Positions 3,016 through 5,816 of a stretch of 5,816 nucleotides of DNA are shown here, one piece after another. The DNA is from Methanomicrobiales archaeon (GTDB lineage: Archaea > Halobacteriota > Methanomicrobia > Methanomicrobiales > JACTUA01). The notes under the pieces were generated by a model, which was not told the DNA's origin, did not search any database, and was given only the letters and a program-made list of their open reading frames with translations. A program made the position numbers and the translations under genes. Within the stretch, counting starts at the first letter, position 1, and each line of letters begins with the position of its first letter. The stretch is taken from NCBI GenBank assembly GCA_028678635.1, contig JAJRDC010000055.1:1-5816 (forward strand). Reading direction: 5' to 3'.

Positions 3016-5816
3016 ATGAGGAAACGATTTTTTGCGGAAGCAGTGCTTTTCGTCCTGGTACTGCTCCCGCTTCTGGCCGGTGCCGCCGGTGCCGCCCATC
3101 CCCAGCTCTATTTTTCGTCGGCAGACGTGGCGGGGCTGAAGGCAAAAGTGGCCGCCGACCCGTACCGCACGTGGTTTGCAGGTGTCCAGCAGCTGGCGGT
3201 GGAGACCCCGTTCCCGAATGGTCCCTCGCTGGCCCAGGATGACCTGGGGAACGCAGCGGTGGCGCTGCGGACGAACGCCTTCGTGTACGCAGTGAACGGG
3301 GACACGACGTACGGCCTCCGGGCAAAAGGGTACCTGCTCAAGGCCTGTACCTGGCCCTATTGGCAGGACGCGGACCGGATTGCGCACGGGCAGACGGTGA
3401 GCTACATGTCCGGCACCTTCCAGGGGGCTGTGGCCGAGACCTATGACTGGATCTACCCCCTCCTCACCGCCCAGGAGAGGGCCACGGTCCAGCAGGCGAT
3501 GGTGGCCAAGTCCCTGCAGCCTCTGATCGCGCAGCACGGGACCGACATGGAAGCCCAGGACTTCGACACCAACCGGATCGTCCTCGCGCAGGGAGGCGTT
3601 GGCCTCGCAGCGATAGCCCTGAAGGACGATCTCGCCGGTAACTCCCAGGTCAGTTCCGCCGCAACCATTGTCCACGACACCCTGCTCGCGGAGTACTTCA
3701 ACCGTTTTGACCGGGACGGTGCCTGGAACGAGGGGATCGGGTACCTCTCCTTCGGCCTTGCCAACGATGCCGGGGGCAGCGGGGCGATCTACTACGCCGA
3801 GGCGCTCCGGCGTGCCACCGGCGAGAACCTCTTCATGCACCCGAAGTTCAGCAAGTCGCCTGAGTTCCTCGTCTATTTTTTCCCGCCTGACCGGAAGGGC
3901 GAATCCAGCGCTTTCGGCGACGAGAACTTCGGCGAGGCCTTCCGGAGCGCGGGGGCCGCGGCGCTTGCCTCGAGAACGGGCAATGCGTACGCCCAGTGGT
4001 ATTACAAGAACGCCCCCCTGCGCTCCCCCGATCCCATCGGCGATATCCTCTTCACCGATACCACCCTCACGGCACAGTCGCCGGACAGCCTCCCCCTCTC
4101 CCGCTGGTTCCGGGATGCCGGCTGGGCGGCCATGCGGACCGGCTGGGACACTGAGGATACCCTGGTGGGATTCAAGTCCGGTCCCTTCAACCCGGGGAAC
4201 GACCGTCCCGAGCAAAACAGCTTCTTCCTGGATGCTCTGGGCGAGCGGCTGGTGATCCTCCCGGGCGTATCGACCCAGGGATACAGTGACTCCAGTTACT
4301 GGACCTGGTACCGTGCCACCATCGGCCAGAACACGATCATGCTGGACAAGGATGCCGACAGCCAGGTGATCCACCCCCCTGACGGGTCCTCGGTGATTAC
4401 CCGGTTCCTCTCCTCATCGGTCTGCGATATGACCCAGGGATCGGCTGCACCCGTGTACAAGGGGAAACTCTCGAAGTTCACCCGGGATCTCATCTTCGTC
4501 AAGCACGATGACCCCGGTTATCTGATCGTCTACGACGACCTGGCGGCCACCAGGGCCGTGGAGTTCGATTTCCTGCTCCATGGCCTGGGATCCGGCTCAG
4601 TGAAGACGAACACCTTCGGTATCGGGACCATCTCCATCACCCGCCCCACGGCCCGCCTGTATGCAAAGGTCGTAAGCCCGGACTCATTGCGGTACACTGT
4701 GCTCACCGGGAAGCCCACCGATATCTATGGGGCGAACACAGCCACCTCCTATGTCAGGGTGGCCCCCGCCACAAAGGTGGCAGCCACCCGGTTCCTCGGG
4801 GTTCTTTACCCCCTGGGGAGCAGCGAAGCGGCCCCCACGGTGACCGACATCAGCGGGACCTCATACGACGGCGTGACCGTCAAGAAGAATGCGTGGGAGG
4901 ATACCGTCCTCCTCTCCACTGCGGGCGGCACCATCCGCTACCGCACCATAACCTCAGACGGCCGGATGGTCCTTGTCTCGGACCTCGACGGAGAGCTCCG
5001 CGGGTACGGCCTCCAGGATGCAACCACCCTCACCGTAGATGGGGCTAGGCGGCTCACCTCCACGAAGCCGGTCACGGTGGGGATCCACGTTTCGGATACG
5101 GGCTTTGATGGCACCATCCAGGCACCTTCCGCCGCTTCCGTGACCTTCCCCTCCGAGGCACCCAGGGAGGTGCGGGTGAATGGGGTGGTAACCATCGGTT
5201 ACACCTGGAACAGTGCCGCGAGGACCCTGACCTTCTCTCTCCCGGCCGGCGACACGGTGATCCAGGTCACCTTCTCCGGATCAACACCACCGCCGAACCC
5301 CTCACCCAGCCCGAGTCCAACCCCCACCCCCATACCACCGCCCCCGCCCCCGCCCGAACCGGGACTGGTGACGACCACCGAGACCGCCACCACCTCCTCG
5401 TACCTGGGGTACAGCAGCTCCTATATCAAGCAGGCCCAGTCCGTGAAGTCGGCAGGGACGGGGGTTGAAAAGGTCGCCGTTGCCCTGGCCCGCAAGGGGA
5501 GCCCCACCATCCCGATCACGGTCCGGCTGCGCTCAACGCTCAAAGGTGCCGACCTGGCCACGGCCACCATCACGCCTGTCATGGTCACCTCCACCTCCTC
5601 CTCCAGCCCCGAATGGGTGGAAGTGTACGTGGGGCGGCAGGGGATCCTCACGGCGGGGAGCCCGCTCTACGTGGTGCTGGACACCGGCACCTACGACCTG
5701 AAGAACTACTACTACGTCCCTCTGAACTCCCGGAATCCCTATGCCAACGGGAACCATTACCGGGGGACCAGCTTCTACCCGAATTCGGCCTCCGATATGC
5801 TGGTGAAGGTCTGGTT
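3016..5816 (+). CDS. Secreted heparinase II/III-like polysaccharide lyase with C-terminal carbohydrate-binding-like domain (3' end outside window)
   Basis: The frame is open for 933 codons to the edge. Residues 1-27 are a signal peptide (MRKRFF, a hydrophobic core, then AGAAGAA). The mature part begins HPQLYFSSADVAGLKAK, the usual N-terminal phrase of this superfamily. About 34-330 form the alpha-toroid, with TNRIVLAQGGVGLAAIAL (185-202) and DGAWNEGIGY (234-243), where the family's catalytic tyrosine is expected (Y243). About 360-755 form the beta-sandwich region, with WFRDAGWAAMRTGWD, FKSGPF and EQNSFFLDALGE. A proline linker covers 756-783. From 784 a second sandwich resembles carbohydrate-binding-like domains of surface proteins (LTAGSPLYVVLDTG, later NPYANGNHY). 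The family cleaves uronic-acid polysaccharides by beta-elimination. Here, however, the places normally holding the second-domain His and zinc ligands are N395, R397, L415 and Q438, so activity is doubtful. The substrate is unknown. Confidence 0.88.
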   Translation, partial: MRKRFFAEAVLFVLVLLPLLAGAAGAAHPQLYFSSADVAGLKAKVAADPYRTWFAGVQQLAVETPFPNGPSLAQDDLGNAAVALRTNAFVYAVNGDTTYGLRAKGYLLKACTWPYWQDADRIAHGQTVSYMSGTFQGAVAETYDWIYPLLTAQERATVQQAMVAKSLQPLIAQHGTDMEAQDFDTNRIVLAQGGVGLAAIALKDDLAGNSQVSSAATIVHDTLLAEYFNRFDRDGAWNEGIGYLSFGLANDAGGSGAIYYAEALRRATGENLFMHPKFSKSPEFLVYFFPPDRKGESSAFGDENFGEAFRSAGAAALASRTGNAYAQWYYKNAPLRSPDPIGDILFTDTTLTAQSPDSLPLSRWFRDAGWAAMRTGWDTEDTLVGFKSGPFNPGNDRPEQNSFFLDALGERLVILPGVSTQGYSDSSYWTWYRATIGQNTIMLDKDADSQVIHPPDGSSVITRFLSSSVCDMTQGSAAPVYKGKLSKFTRDLIFVKHDDPGYLIVYDDLAATRAVEFDFLLHGLGSGSVKTNTFGIGTISITRPTARLYAKVVSPDSLRYTVLTGKPTDIYGANTATSYVRVAPATKVAATRFLGVLYPLGSSEAAPTVTDISGTSYDGVTVKKNAWEDTVLLSTAGGTIRYRTITSDGRMVLVSDLDGELRGYGLQDATTLTVDGARRLTSTKPVTVGIHVSDTGFDGTIQAPSAASVTFPSEAPREVRVNGVVTIGYTWNSAARTLTFSLPAGDTVIQVTFSGSTPPPNPSPSPSPTPTPIPPPPPPPEPGLVTTTETATTSSYLGYSSSYIKQAQSVKSAGTGVEKVAVALARKGSPTIPITVRLRSTLKGADLATATITPVMVTSTSSSSPEWVEVYVGRQGILTAGSPLYVVLDTGTYDLKNYYYVPLNSRNPYANGNHYRGTSFYPNSASDMLVKVW
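5281..5364 (+). other. Proline-rich linker in the lyase
   Basis: Codons 756-783 read as alternating Pro with Ser or Thr (SPSPSPTPTP) and then seven consecutive prolines. This marks a flexible or extended, probably extracellular hinge between the catalytic half and the C-terminal domain. The DNA is a low-complexity C-rich tract, liable to sequencing or replication slippage, but the frame stays open across it. Confidence 0.85.

Noticed and set aside
3668..4255. 195-codon plus-strand frame inside the lyase
   Set aside because: The Thr/Ser/Pro/Arg-rich translation is a frame-shifted shadow, and the lyase frame is unbroken here.
2983..4374. 463-codon minus-strand frame
   Set aside because: It lies opposite the lyase gene. 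Its Gly/Val/Arg-rich product mirrors the codon bias of the real gene and has no recognisable family.

Overview
The window looks like a GC-rich (about 60% by eye) stretch of a methanogenic archaeon, most likely of the order Methanomicrobiales. The pointers are a DUF2769 cysteine-rich protein (a family I know mainly from methanogens), a stand-alone ATP-cone protein, archaeal TATA-like boxes in place of bacterial -35/-10 pairs, one probably leaderless gene, and AGGTGA/GAGGT ribosome sites. The genus cannot be settled from sequence alone.

Layout. On the minus strand, the left edge cuts a secreted lipoprotein-like protein (551 down to beyond 1) built from tandem 120-residue histidine-bearing beta domains. 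A 406-base gap follows (552-957), holding that gene's promoter and a perfect 10-bp inverted repeat. All remaining genes read rightwards: an unrecognised basic protein (958-1497), a DUF2769 protein (1575-1895), a single-domain ATP-cone protein (1929-2183), a small Rieske [2Fe-2S] ferredoxin (2323-2628), a doubtful 45-residue ORF (2795-2932), and a large secreted heparinase II/III-like polysaccharide lyase (3016 to beyond the right edge). The lyase has an alpha-toroid, a beta-sandwich, a proline-rich linker and a C-terminal carbohydrate-binding-like domain.

How they may work together. DUF2769 and ATP-cone are 33 bases apart and probably form one transcript. The Rieske gene follows after 139 bases with its own possible TATA box. 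These are small soluble cytoplasmic proteins (cysteine-rich, nucleotide-binding and electron-transfer), and a common job is only inference. The lipoprotein and the lyase are cell-surface or secreted proteins that probably face extracellular polymers.

The two most notable points are as follows. The lyase keeps the family fold signatures, but the positions that usually carry the active-site histidine and the zinc ligands read Asn, Arg, Leu and Gln. The Rieske protein has both disulfide cysteines typical of high-potential bc1-type Rieske proteins, although it is a tiny soluble protein. I see no rRNA, tRNA, CRISPR array, insertion sequence or other mobile element.
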